This document shows, one piece after another, positions 6,977 to 13,564 of a DNA stretch of 17,002 nucleotides. The stretch comes from Ferruginibacter sp. GTDB lineage: Bacteria; Bacteroidota; Bacteroidia; Chitinophagales; Chitinophagaceae. Below the pieces are notes generated by a model. It was not told the origin of the DNA and did no database searches. It was given only the letters and a program-made list of their open reading frames with translations. Position numbers and translations under genes: made by a program. Position 1 is the first letter of the stretch; each line of letters starts with the position of its first letter. The stretch lies in the NCBI GenBank assembly GCA_030831725.1, contig JAURKN010000209.1:1-17002 (forward strand), in the 5' to 3' direction.

Positions 6977-7027
6977 ATGACTTCAAATGATTTTAATTTA
7001 AAACGTCATTTGGATAGTTGAAGTCAT
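6977..7027 (-). ncRNA. Compound hairpin next to a terminator; possible 3' part of a small RNA
   Basis: ATGACTTCAA (6977-6986) pairs with TTGAAGTCAT (7018-7027). Inside, ATGA (6987-6990) pairs with TCAT (7006-7009), and the AT-rich self-complementary TTTTAATTTAAAA fills the centre, leaving small bulges. One base separates it from the terminator at 6945-6975. On the minus strand the order is structured RNA, terminator hairpin, U-rich tail, as in many small RNAs. No promoter was recognised and no known family matches. Confidence 0.3.
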
Positions 7028-7043
7028 GGTTTTTTCATTGGAT
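7026..7043 (-). repeat. Diverged minus-strand copy of the TCC-TTTGAAAAACCAT repeat
   Basis: Read on the minus strand this is ATCCAATGAAAAAACCAT, which keeps TCC, TGAAAAA and ACCAT of the repeats at 3391-3507. It overlaps the end of the compound hairpin by two bases. As a single diverged copy it could be chance in AT-rich DNA. Confidence 0.35.
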
Positions 7044-7244
7044 GTTTTGGATATGATCTTCATAGGTTACTTCTACAGGAAGGGATTGGATTATGGATAA
7101 CTTGCCTGCTTGATACTATGACGAAAATCAGAGGATTTTATTTTATGAATCATACAAACCATTTTCAATTCACGTAATTCATGCATGAACACATAAGTAG
7201 TAACACGTAAAACACACTTAAAATATTTTTCCAGAAATAAAAAA

Positions 7245-7262
7245 TCCCAGTAAATACTGGGA
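7245..7262 (-). terminator. Terminator of the P-type ATPase/ABC ATPase operon
   Basis: The arms TCCCAGT (7245-7251) and ACTGGGA (7256-7262) form a 7-bp stem with a 4-base loop. On the minus strand it is followed by six T. It lies about 200 bases after the ABC gene stop with no gene in between, so the operon mRNA would have a long 3' end. Confidence 0.75.
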
Positions 7263-7463
7263 AAATGTTTTTCAACCATTCATCAATTGCAAGTAGATTG
7301 AAATCAATATATAGCATTCATCGGGACAGTAATCATTTTCAAGGGCTTCTTTAGGATATTGGTTAAAACGGAATCAAATCTAAATCTATCGATGAAAAGG
7401 AGATGGCAAACAGCATTTGAAATTGAAAAAATGGGGGTTTACGCTGAAACGGTCTAAGTAAGA

Positions 7464-8486
7464 TTACGTATTGATATCTTCAGAAGGGAAATACTCAAAA
7501 GCATTTTCAACAAAAACTTGATCCCCTTTCTCGAATTGATCATGTAAGGCAACAGAAACTTTTAGGTTGAAATGATGAATTTCTATTTCGAGCATTCTAT
7601 AATGATCAAAGGATTGAATTCCAACCACCCTACCTTTTATTGCCTTTTTAACTGAAAGCTTTTTTTTACATAGAAAATGAGACGGCCTTACGATGAGGTC
7701 TTGAACTGAATCTGATTCTTCAAACAAATGATTCAAAGGATGATCTGCGGGAATAAGCTGATAATCTCCCAACAATCCGGCCACATAATGAGAGCTAGGA
7801 TTGAAATAAATATTTCGTGGCTCATCAAAGTCAACAACTAAACCATTTTGTAAAATCATCAATGCTTCTGCCCTATTCCAAATATCCGATGGGTCGTGTG
7901 TTGCCAAAATAACCAACATGCCATAGGATTGAACAAACCGGTCGATCACATTCCACATTACCGATTTATTTATCTGATCCAGGTTAGAAAAAGGCTCATC
8001 CAATAAAAGAATTTTCGGCTTGGTGACCAACAAGGATGCCAACAACACCCTTTGTTTTTCTCCACCTGAAGCCTCATCGCTCCAACGATGCATAAGATGC
8101 GTAATACCCATTTCTTGATAAAGCTGATCAGCATCTTCTTGATTCATGGCGCGATGCCGATCAAGGATTTCATGAATCTTGTAATTGTTTCTCAACACAG
8201 CGTGTTGATTCATGTAACAAATACCCGGATTTCCGGGAATCAATTGGTCCTGTGGTCCTTTCAATGTAATACCATCAACAAATACTGCACCTTTGTCGCA
8301 CATCTCGAGTCCGGCAATCACCTTCAGCAGTGTGGATTTGCCTGAACCTGTCTCCCCCATAATCACTACCCTCTCTCCGTCGGATACATGAAAATTGATG
8401 TTCTTCAACACCCAATTTCCGTCGACTTGAGTGGAAACATCATTAACCTCCAAAAAAGGAAAAGTATTCTTTTGATGATTCGTCAT
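7464..8486 (-). CDS. Orphan ABC-type ATPase with TOBE-like C-terminal domain
   Basis: The 340-residue protein has the full set of ABC ATPase motifs: Walker A GETGSGKST (44-52), Q-loop Gln94 (YMNQH), signature ASGGEKQR (139-146, in place of LSGGQ), Walker B ILLLDEP (159-165), D-loop SNLD (167-170) and switch His197 in ATHD. Residues about 265-335, starting at LIVRPSHF and including GRVVGIQSFDHYRMLEIEI, resemble the TOBE regulatory domain of importer ATPases such as the sulfate, molybdate or iron types. No permease or binding-protein gene is present. Its ATG overlaps the P-type ATPase stop (ATGA at 8483-8486), so it is probably translationally coupled to that gene. It may power a permease encoded elsewhere or serve a non-transport or regulatory role. 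Substrate unknown. Confidence 0.92.
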   Translation of the reverse strand: MTNHQKNTFPFLEVNDVSTQVDGNWVLKNINFHVSDGERVVIMGETGSGKSTLLKVIAGLEMCDKGAVFVDGITLKGPQDQLIPGNPGICYMNQHAVLRNNYKIHEILDRHRAMNQEDADQLYQEMGITHLMHRWSDEASGGEKQRVLLASLLVTKPKILLLDEPFSNLDQINKSVMWNVIDRFVQSYGMLVILATHDPSDIWNRAEALMILQNGLVVDFDEPRNIYFNPSSHYVAGLLGDYQLIPADHPLNHLFEESDSVQDLIVRPSHFLCKKKLSVKKAIKGRVVGIQSFDHYRMLEIEIHHFNLKVSVALHDQFEKGDQVFVENAFEYFPSEDINT

Positions 8487-11008
8487 TTTTCAAAAAATCT
8501 TCTTTTTAAAAAAAACTTGTATAATTCCATCCAACAAGTTGAAATCAAAGCTACTGAAATGCAAATCAACCAATTGATAGTGTTTAATTTGACCAACCCA
8601 AACAGTTCTCTTACGAATGAGATTTGAAGAGCGGTTATCATAAACAGGATGGAAAACAAAATCGCGATAGGAATGAGTCTATTTTTATTTTTAAAGGAAT
8701 CCAATATCGACATCGTGAATGATCTGTTTACCAACGTTAAAAAGACATTGCTTAACAAAAGTGTCATGAATATTTTGGTTCTAACGAATTCGATATTTTC
8801 ACCTTTAGTCATTAGAAAATAACCCAGCCCGAGGCAACCTGCTGTGATGATCAAACCTTGTATAATACTTAAGGAGAGTTGTTTTAAAGAAAGAAAAGAA
8901 TCGGTTTTAAGTAGCGGCTTTCGAGACATAGTGCCTAATTCCATAGGTTCATTTTCAAAAACTATGGAACATGTTGGCCCCATGATTAACTCCAGAAATA
9001 TGACGTGAATCGGAGAAAAGAAAGATGTCATAGGCCAGAAAAAAAGAAGCGGCAAAGCCACAATGCCAATGATGGGTATATGTATGGAAATGATATAACG
9101 GATGGCTTTTTTCAGGTTGTCATAAATTTTCCTACCCATAGCAATCGCGTCGGTCATGTGGAATAGATCGTCGTCTGTAAGAATTAGCGATGCAGTAGAT
9201 TTTGCCAGCTCAGAACCGGATTGTCCCATAGCGATGCTAATGTGAGCGGATTTTAAGGCAGGGCCATCATTGACACCATCGCCTGTCATGGCGACCACTT
9301 CCCCGTTTTTTTTGAGCGCCTCAACCACTTTGAGTTTGGCATCGGGGAACATCCTGGCAAAAACAGTTGTGATTTTGACTTTTTCACAGAGTTCATCTTG
9401 AGTCAAACGCATAACCTGATCGCCTGTAATTACTTCATTTTTTGTTTCCAATCCGATCTGATTTCCAATTGCCAAAGCTGTTTGTTCAAAGTCGCCAGTT
9501 ATCATTTTGAAATTGATGCCCGCCTCTTTAAAAATTCGGATGGTTTCAGTCATATTGGCTTTAGGTGGATCTTGAAAACCAATCAACCCCAAAAAAGTAA
9601 AAGTGAATTCGGATTGGTTTTGGGGCAGGGTTTTATAGATTTGCGGATTTGCTTTTCCGACACCAAGCACCCGTTGTCCTTTTTCTGCAATCGACTTGAC
9701 CCATTTCAGCACTTCTTCTTTTCTTTCCGGTGAAAGCGTGGAACAAGACAATATCGCTTCAGGAGCTCCCTTCACTGCAATAATGATTTCTGCATTTTCA
9801 TTGGAGAAAACATGGGTCATCATAGGGGGTTTACCACCCAATGGATATTCATGAATCTGTGTAAAAGATTTTCTTTTATCAATTTCAGCAATGGAAGCAT
9901 ACAAGCTGTGAATGGCTTTTTCCATCGGATCGAAGGGTTCGGTTTCACTGCTCCACATGGCCATTTCAATGATGTGCAGAGGGATCTCTTCTGTTTTTCT
10001 GCAATCAATGTATTTTTGCTCCACTTCATCATACACCGAAACAAGACTCATTTCATTTTTAGTAATGGTGCCGGTTTTATCGGCGCAGATCACAGTTGCC
10101 GAACCTAGTGTCTCTACGAAGCCGGGTTGCTTAACGATGATGCGGTTGTTCTTTAATAAGCGAAATGCACCCAATGCCTGGAAAGTGCTAAATGCTACAG
10201 GAATTTCTTCAGGAAGGATACTCATGGCGAGTGTAAATCCCTGTAAAAGAGAATGAACCAAGTCGTGGGAGAGATAATAGTTGAAACCAATAACAATGAC
10301 AAAGGCGATACTTCCGATCCAAACCATATTTCGCACAAAGTCTCTGATTTGCTGCTGCAAAGGCGTTCTCTCTTTTTTTACACTTTGTATCGATTTCCCG
10401 ATTTTACCCAGTTGGGTTTTAATTCCTACCGTGTTTACTTTACAAACCGCACTTCCTGAAACCACAAGTGTTCCACTGAAAACCTCATCATGATTCACAT
10501 GCGACTTGACCACTGCATATGATTCTCCCGTCAAGGTAGATTCATTCACTTCGAAATCATTTGATTTGATCAAAATACCATCAGCAGGCACCAAACTCCC
10601 TTCTTCAAGTAAAACAAGATCATTTACTACGACCTCTTCTGATGGAATCAAAATAGCAACACCTCCCCTTAAAACTTTTGCTCCTGAAGATGTGATTTTT
10701 TTTAACGCCTTAATGGCATTCCTGCTTCGATATTCCTGAAAAATGGAAATCCCTGAAACCAAAAACAAAGAAATTAATAAAATGAAAGCCTCCTTCAACT
10801 CACCCAATGCCCAATAGATGACACATGATCCCAACAACAAAAGAAACATCGGCTCTGTCACAACGTCTTTCAAAACATGCCAAATTACTCTTTCATCACT
10901 AAGCTCCAAATCATTTGAGCCGTTCGAAGCACGACTTTCCAAAACTTGATCCGTATTCAATCCTTCTGATAAGTCCAGCATTTCGTATATATCTTTTTGA
11001 CTATACAT
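8483..11008 (-). CDS. Cation-transporting P-type ATPase (P2-like)
   Basis: The 841-residue protein uses ATP and an aspartyl-phosphate intermediate to move cations across the inner membrane. It begins with a cation-ATPase N-terminal region and M1-M2 helices (about 53-90). The actuator domain has TGES at 160-163. M4 has PEEIP at 266-270, and the phosphorylation motif is DKTGT with Asp310. The nucleotide-binding domain has KGAPEA at 413-418, and the hinge is TGDGVND at 575-581. Further membrane helices follow (about 640-835), with LELIMGPT in M6. The layout is that of P2 (Ca2+/Na+-type) pumps, but PEEIP replaces the PEGLP of well-studied Ca2+ pumps and Gly582 replaces the usual Ala in NDAPAL. 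There is no N-terminal heavy-metal domain and no CPC motif, so a P1B metal pump is unlikely. The transported ion is not certain. First gene of an operon with the ABC ATPase. Confidence 0.95.
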   Translation of the reverse strand: MYSQKDIYEMLDLSEGLNTDQVLESRASNGSNDLELSDERVIWHVLKDVVTEPMFLLLLGSCVIYWALGELKEAFILLISLFLVSGISIFQEYRSRNAIKALKKITSSGAKVLRGGVAILIPSEEVVVNDLVLLEEGSLVPADGILIKSNDFEVNESTLTGESYAVVKSHVNHDEVFSGTLVVSGSAVCKVNTVGIKTQLGKIGKSIQSVKKERTPLQQQIRDFVRNMVWIGSIAFVIVIGFNYYLSHDLVHSLLQGFTLAMSILPEEIPVAFSTFQALGAFRLLKNNRIIVKQPGFVETLGSATVICADKTGTITKNEMSLVSVYDEVEQKYIDCRKTEEIPLHIIEMAMWSSETEPFDPMEKAIHSLYASIAEIDKRKSFTQIHEYPLGGKPPMMTHVFSNENAEIIIAVKGAPEAILSCSTLSPERKEEVLKWVKSIAEKGQRVLGVGKANPQIYKTLPQNQSEFTFTFLGLIGFQDPPKANMTETIRIFKEAGINFKMITGDFEQTALAIGNQIGLETKNEVITGDQVMRLTQDELCEKVKITTVFARMFPDAKLKVVEALKKNGEVVAMTGDGVNDGPALKSAHISIAMGQSGSELAKSTASLILTDDDLFHMTDAIAMGRKIYDNLKKAIRYIISIHIPIIGIVALPLLFFWPMTSFFSPIHVIFLELIMGPTCSIVFENEPMELGTMSRKPLLKTDSFLSLKQLSLSIIQGLIITAGCLGLGYFLMTKGENIEFVRTKIFMTLLLSNVFLTLVNRSFTMSILDSFKNKNRLIPIAILFSILFMITALQISFVRELFGLVKLNTINWLICISVALISTCWMELYKFFLKRRFFEK

Positions 11009-11052
11009 AAAATCTATTCACTTATACTATTTTTATTATAGATGAAGATATT

Positions 11053-11083
11053 TTTGCCATAGATATAAAAGATTGTTACTTTG
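11053..11083 (+). promoter_or_regulatory. Bacteroidota-type promoter of the amidotransferase-like lipoprotein gene
   Basis: TTTG (11053-11056) is followed by 19 bases and TTACTTTG (11076-11083). This fits the Bacteroidota -33/-7 consensus (TTTG, 19-20 bases, TAnnTTTG) with one mismatch. It places the RNA start near 11087 and supports the ATG at 11099 over the upstream TTG at 11081, which lies inside the -7 element. Confidence 0.6.
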
Positions 11084-11098
11084 AAAAAAAATCAGCAA

Positions 11099-12097
11099 AT
11101 GAACATCAAATTTTCATCCTTATTTATTTTGGCTTCTATCGGAATCGCATCTTGTGCAAAGATAGACCAAACCCAAATGGATTCCACCCAACAAAGCGTT
11201 CAAACAGCTTTGATCCCAAAAGCATCTGATATTTCCAGTGCTGTTGTGGTTAAGAAATTTTTATTTGACGCTTCACAAGGTGAAACGGCTGGAAACGCAG
11301 ACTGGGTAATCGATCAAGACAACAGTGTTCCATTAAGATACCCTACTCCTCTACAATCTACTGTTACATCAACCACTTCTCCGACTTACTGGACCGGCGC
11401 TATTTCCAGCTGGGGTATCGCTTTGGTGAAAAAAGGACATACCGTTGAAACTTTACCATCAAACGGTCTAATCACTTACGGCTCAACCACAAATGCACAA
11501 GACCTCAAAAATTACGATGTTTTTGTTGTGGTGGAACCGAACACACCATTTACTCTTTCAGAAAAACAAGCCATCATCAATTTTGTCAATAATGGTGGAG
11601 GTTTGTTCCTTGGTGCCAATCACAACGGATCAGATAGAAACAGTGATGGCTGGGATTCACCGAGAATTTGGAATGACCTGATGAGCAACAATGGTATAAG
11701 ATCTAATCCTTTCGGAATGAGTGTTGAATTGACAAACATAACACAACTTAGTACGAATGTTCTTTCCAACAGTCTGACCAACCCTCTTTTGAACGGTACG
11801 GAAGGCAGAGTTACGAATCTGGATTATCATAATGGATCAACATTGTCAATAAACAGAACAGCAAACACAACTGTTCAACCTTTGATCTGGCAGAATTCAA
11901 CTGCTCAAACCAGCACCACAAAAATCATGTGCGCCACTGCACAATATGGAACTGGTCGCGTTTTTGCTGTAACCGACAGTTCACCAATTGATGATGGAAC
12001 CGGCGGCCCAAACAACACATTGTATGTTGGATGGAGCTTATACACCCATGTTCCTTTGTTCATGAATGCCTCCATGTGGCTTTCTAAATTGCAATAG
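11099..12097 (+). CDS. Lipoprotein with glutamine-amidotransferase-like (flavodoxin-type) fold
   Basis: From the ATG at 11099 the protein has 332 residues. A TTG at 11081 extends the frame by six codons but falls inside the promoter. MNIKFSSLFILASIGIASC ends in a lipobox with Cys19. The mature protein begins its fold at VVKKFLFDASQGETAGNADW (about 51-70), then GHTVETLP, then a strand and turn KNYDVFVVVEPN (about 137-148) followed by TLSEKQAIINFVNNGGGLFLGANH (about 152-175). This is the pattern of GATase1-like domains found in many Bacteroidota surface proteins. The Cys nucleophile expected at the elbow is absent (NGGGLFLG), so a binding or scaffold role is more likely than amidotransfer. The later part has IMCATAQYGTGRVFAVTDSS, another strand typical of that fold. 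A terminator follows. Confidence 0.8.
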   Translation: MNIKFSSLFILASIGIASCAKIDQTQMDSTQQSVQTALIPKASDISSAVVVKKFLFDASQGETAGNADWVIDQDNSVPLRYPTPLQSTVTSTTSPTYWTGAISSWGIALVKKGHTVETLPSNGLITYGSTTNAQDLKNYDVFVVVEPNTPFTLSEKQAIINFVNNGGGLFLGANHNGSDRNSDGWDSPRIWNDLMSNNGIRSNPFGMSVELTNITQLSTNVLSNSLTNPLLNGTEGRVTNLDYHNGSTLSINRTANTTVQPLIWQNSTAQTSTTKIMCATAQYGTGRVFAVTDSSPIDDGTGGPNNTLYVGWSLYTHVPLFMNASMWLSKLQ

Positions 12098-12116
12098 ACC
12101 AAAAAACAAACATTAT

Positions 12117-12145
12117 AAAAAAGGAGCCAAACGGCTCCTTTTTTT
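12117..12145. terminator. Bidirectional terminator between convergent genes
   Basis: The arms 12117-12128 (AAAAAAGGAGCC) and 12133-12144 (GGCTCCTTTTTT-like) pair over about 12 bp with loop AAAC. T runs follow on both strands. It ends the plus-strand gene at 12097 and can also serve the minus-strand gene ending at 12191. Confidence 0.85.
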
Positions 12146-12190
12146 GTGAATGACATACGTTCATTTACAGGCATCATAGGGCTTAATTCA

Positions 12191-12613
12191 TTATGAGGCA
12201 AAATCTATCAAATAGTTTCTGATTTGCTTGTTTAATTCCGCAATCTCATTCTCCAGCTGGTTCACTTGTCTCGATATCCGGGTTAATAATTTTGTCATGG
12301 CTTCGGTATCCTGTTTCGACATTAATCGAAATCCGCGATTTGCAATCATGACCAAACTAGATTCCTTTCTTGATAATTCCATTTTACAACGACCCAGTTG
12401 CAACAGAAAAAAAGTCACATCCTCTTTGTGATGGATGGAATCATCATGGAAATTCCAATCTTTTAGCAACTCTTCCAACACTTCCATTTGTCGTTTATAG
12501 AAAGCTATAGAGCGCATCAACAATCTCACCTTGAATGAAACATTTACAACAGCTTCATTTCTGGGACTATCATTTTTTATGGCAGTTTCTTGTATCATAA
12601 TCTGTGGTATCAT
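12191..12613 (-). CDS. Small predicted coiled-coil protein, function unknown
   Basis: The 140-residue protein starts at the ATG at 12611-12613, which is preceded by AGGA only two bases away; a second ATG at 12598 is also possible. It has no signal peptide or membrane helix and is nearly all helical by composition. Segments such as MEVLEELLKDW and VNQLENEIAELNKQIRNYL (C-terminal third) show the leucine spacing of coiled coils. It resembles no family I can name. The divergent arrangement with the beta-barrel gene, across 187 bases containing a 13-base direct repeat, and its convergence on a terminator support it being a real gene. A cytoplasmic oligomer or partner-binding protein is a guess. 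Confidence 0.65.
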   Translation of the reverse strand: MIPQIMIQETAIKNDSPRNEAVVNVSFKVRLLMRSIAFYKRQMEVLEELLKDWNFHDDSIHHKEDVTFFLLQLGRCKMELSRKESSLVMIANRGFRLMSKQDTEAMTKLLTRISRQVNQLENEIAELNKQIRNYLIDFAS

Positions 12614-12646
12614 GTCCTAAAATTGATGTCTGAATTTATTATTTAC

Positions 12647-12692
12647 CATGATGAACATTGAAAATGAAATGAGTCATATCATGATGAACATT
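12647..12692. repeat. Pair of 13-base direct repeats in a divergent promoter region
   Basis: CATGATGAACATT occurs at 12647-12659 and 12680-12692, exactly 33 bases apart, about three helical turns. The second copy runs into ATCATG, giving an inverted repeat CATGAT (12680-12685) and ATCATG (12693-12698). The position between divergent genes suits an operator, but no regulator gene is next to it. Confidence 0.5.
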
Positions 12693-12800
12693 ATCATGTA
12701 TGAATATGAGCAATAAACAAGATAATCATATGATGGTCATTCATCAGTGAGTCGAATTGGATGAATTTGCACTTGATAACATTCTATCACCTTAAAAAAA

Positions 12801-13514
12801 ATGAACATGAAAAAACTACTGTTTATCTTACCCGTTTTAATGGCTTTCGCCTTTCAGGCTAAATCACAAACAAAAACCAAAACAACTTCAAACCCATTTT
12901 ATGTATCTGTGCTGGGCGGACCATCCATTCCCGTCGGTGTTTTTGGATCCACAGAAGGAGCAAAATATCAAGATGCGGGATTCGCTCAGGTTGGATTCAA
13001 TCTGAAGTTGAATGGAGGTTACAACATCAGCGAGAATTTCGGAGTAGCTTCAAATATCATGTACTCTCGTTTTCAGTTGAACAACAAATCTGTGAATGAT
13101 TTTTTAGGTACATCCGGAAGCGATGCGGTTGATGCAGACCATTGGCAATATTGGGGAATTGTTGTAGGTCCGGTTGGTACCGTATCCATCACAGACGATT
13201 TGCTACTCGATGTAAGAGCGCTTTGTGGTTATGCCAGTGCAAATGCGCCTCAAATCAAATTTGGCATCGAAAGTGTACCTGATATACAAATCTCCACAGC
13301 CGACAAATGGAAAGATGCTTTCACATGGCAGATAGGTACTCAATTGAGATATAATTTCTCAAAATCAGCCTGCATTGTCGGGAACGTGGATTACCAGTAC
13401 ATGAAACCGAAATGGAAATATGATATCACTTCAAACGGTACCGGAAGCGATTTGATCATCGAGCAGAGAATGGGCGCCTTGAATTTGAATCTGGGGGTTG
13501 GACTTACGTTTTAA
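12801..13514 (+). CDS. Outer-membrane beta-barrel protein
   Basis: The 237-residue protein starts at the ATG at 12801 (MNMKK; the ATG at 12807 is equally possible) with a signal peptide ending near FQAKSQ. The mature part alternates hydrophobic and polar residues in strands with aromatic girdle residues: FYVSVLGGPSIPVG, AQVGFNLKLNGGYNI, FGVASNIMYSRF, YWGIVVGPVGTVSI, LLLDVRALCGYA, FTWQIGTQLRYNF, SACIVGNVDYQYM and a final LNLNLGVGLTF. The C-terminal Phe is the usual recognition end for the BAM assembly machine. The size fits an 8-strand barrel of the kind common in Bacteroidota (OmpA-barrel or PorT-like). No ligand or partner can be inferred. A strong terminator follows. Confidence 0.88.
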   Translation: MNMKKLLFILPVLMAFAFQAKSQTKTKTTSNPFYVSVLGGPSIPVGVFGSTEGAKYQDAGFAQVGFNLKLNGGYNISENFGVASNIMYSRFQLNNKSVNDFLGTSGSDAVDADHWQYWGIVVGPVGTVSITDDLLLDVRALCGYASANAPQIKFGIESVPDIQISTADKWKDAFTWQIGTQLRYNFSKSACIVGNVDYQYMKPKWKYDITSNGTGSDLIIEQRMGALNLNLGVGLTF

Positions 13515-13531
13515 GTCAACATCCATAAAAC

Positions 13532-13564
13532 AAAAATGTTTCCCTCAAAAAGGGAAACATTTTT
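13532..13564. terminator. Bidirectional terminator between the beta-barrel gene and hutU
   Basis: The arms AAAAATGTTTCCCT (13532-13545) and AGGGAAACATTTTT (13551-13564) form a perfect 14-bp stem with a 5-base loop and T runs on both strands. It begins 17 bases after the beta-barrel stop and directly abuts the stop codon of hutU. Confidence 0.9.

Larger units (their letters stand above)
6633..7463. other. 830-base gene-free stretch with terminators and repeat copies
   Basis: No frame here looks like a gene. A 62-codon minus-strand frame (7091-7279) overlaps a terminator hairpin and is rejected. The stretch holds the SIMPL-gene terminator (6654-6676), a hairpin TGTGC/GCACA (6799-6812) that has a UUCG loop on the minus strand, a perfect 13-bp terminator (6945-6975), a 10-bp compound hairpin (6977-7027), a minus-strand terminator (7245-7262) and two copies of the TCC-TTTGAAAAA motif. 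Confidence 0.6.

Noticed and set aside
7091..7279. 62-codon minus-strand open frame
   Set aside because: Its start overlaps the operon terminator hairpin at 7245-7262, and its composition shows no domain or signal. A chance frame is more likely.
11081..11098. TTG start at 11081 for the amidotransferase-like lipoprotein
   Set aside because: It lies inside the -7 promoter element, and the ATG at 11099 gives a proper lipoprotein signal.
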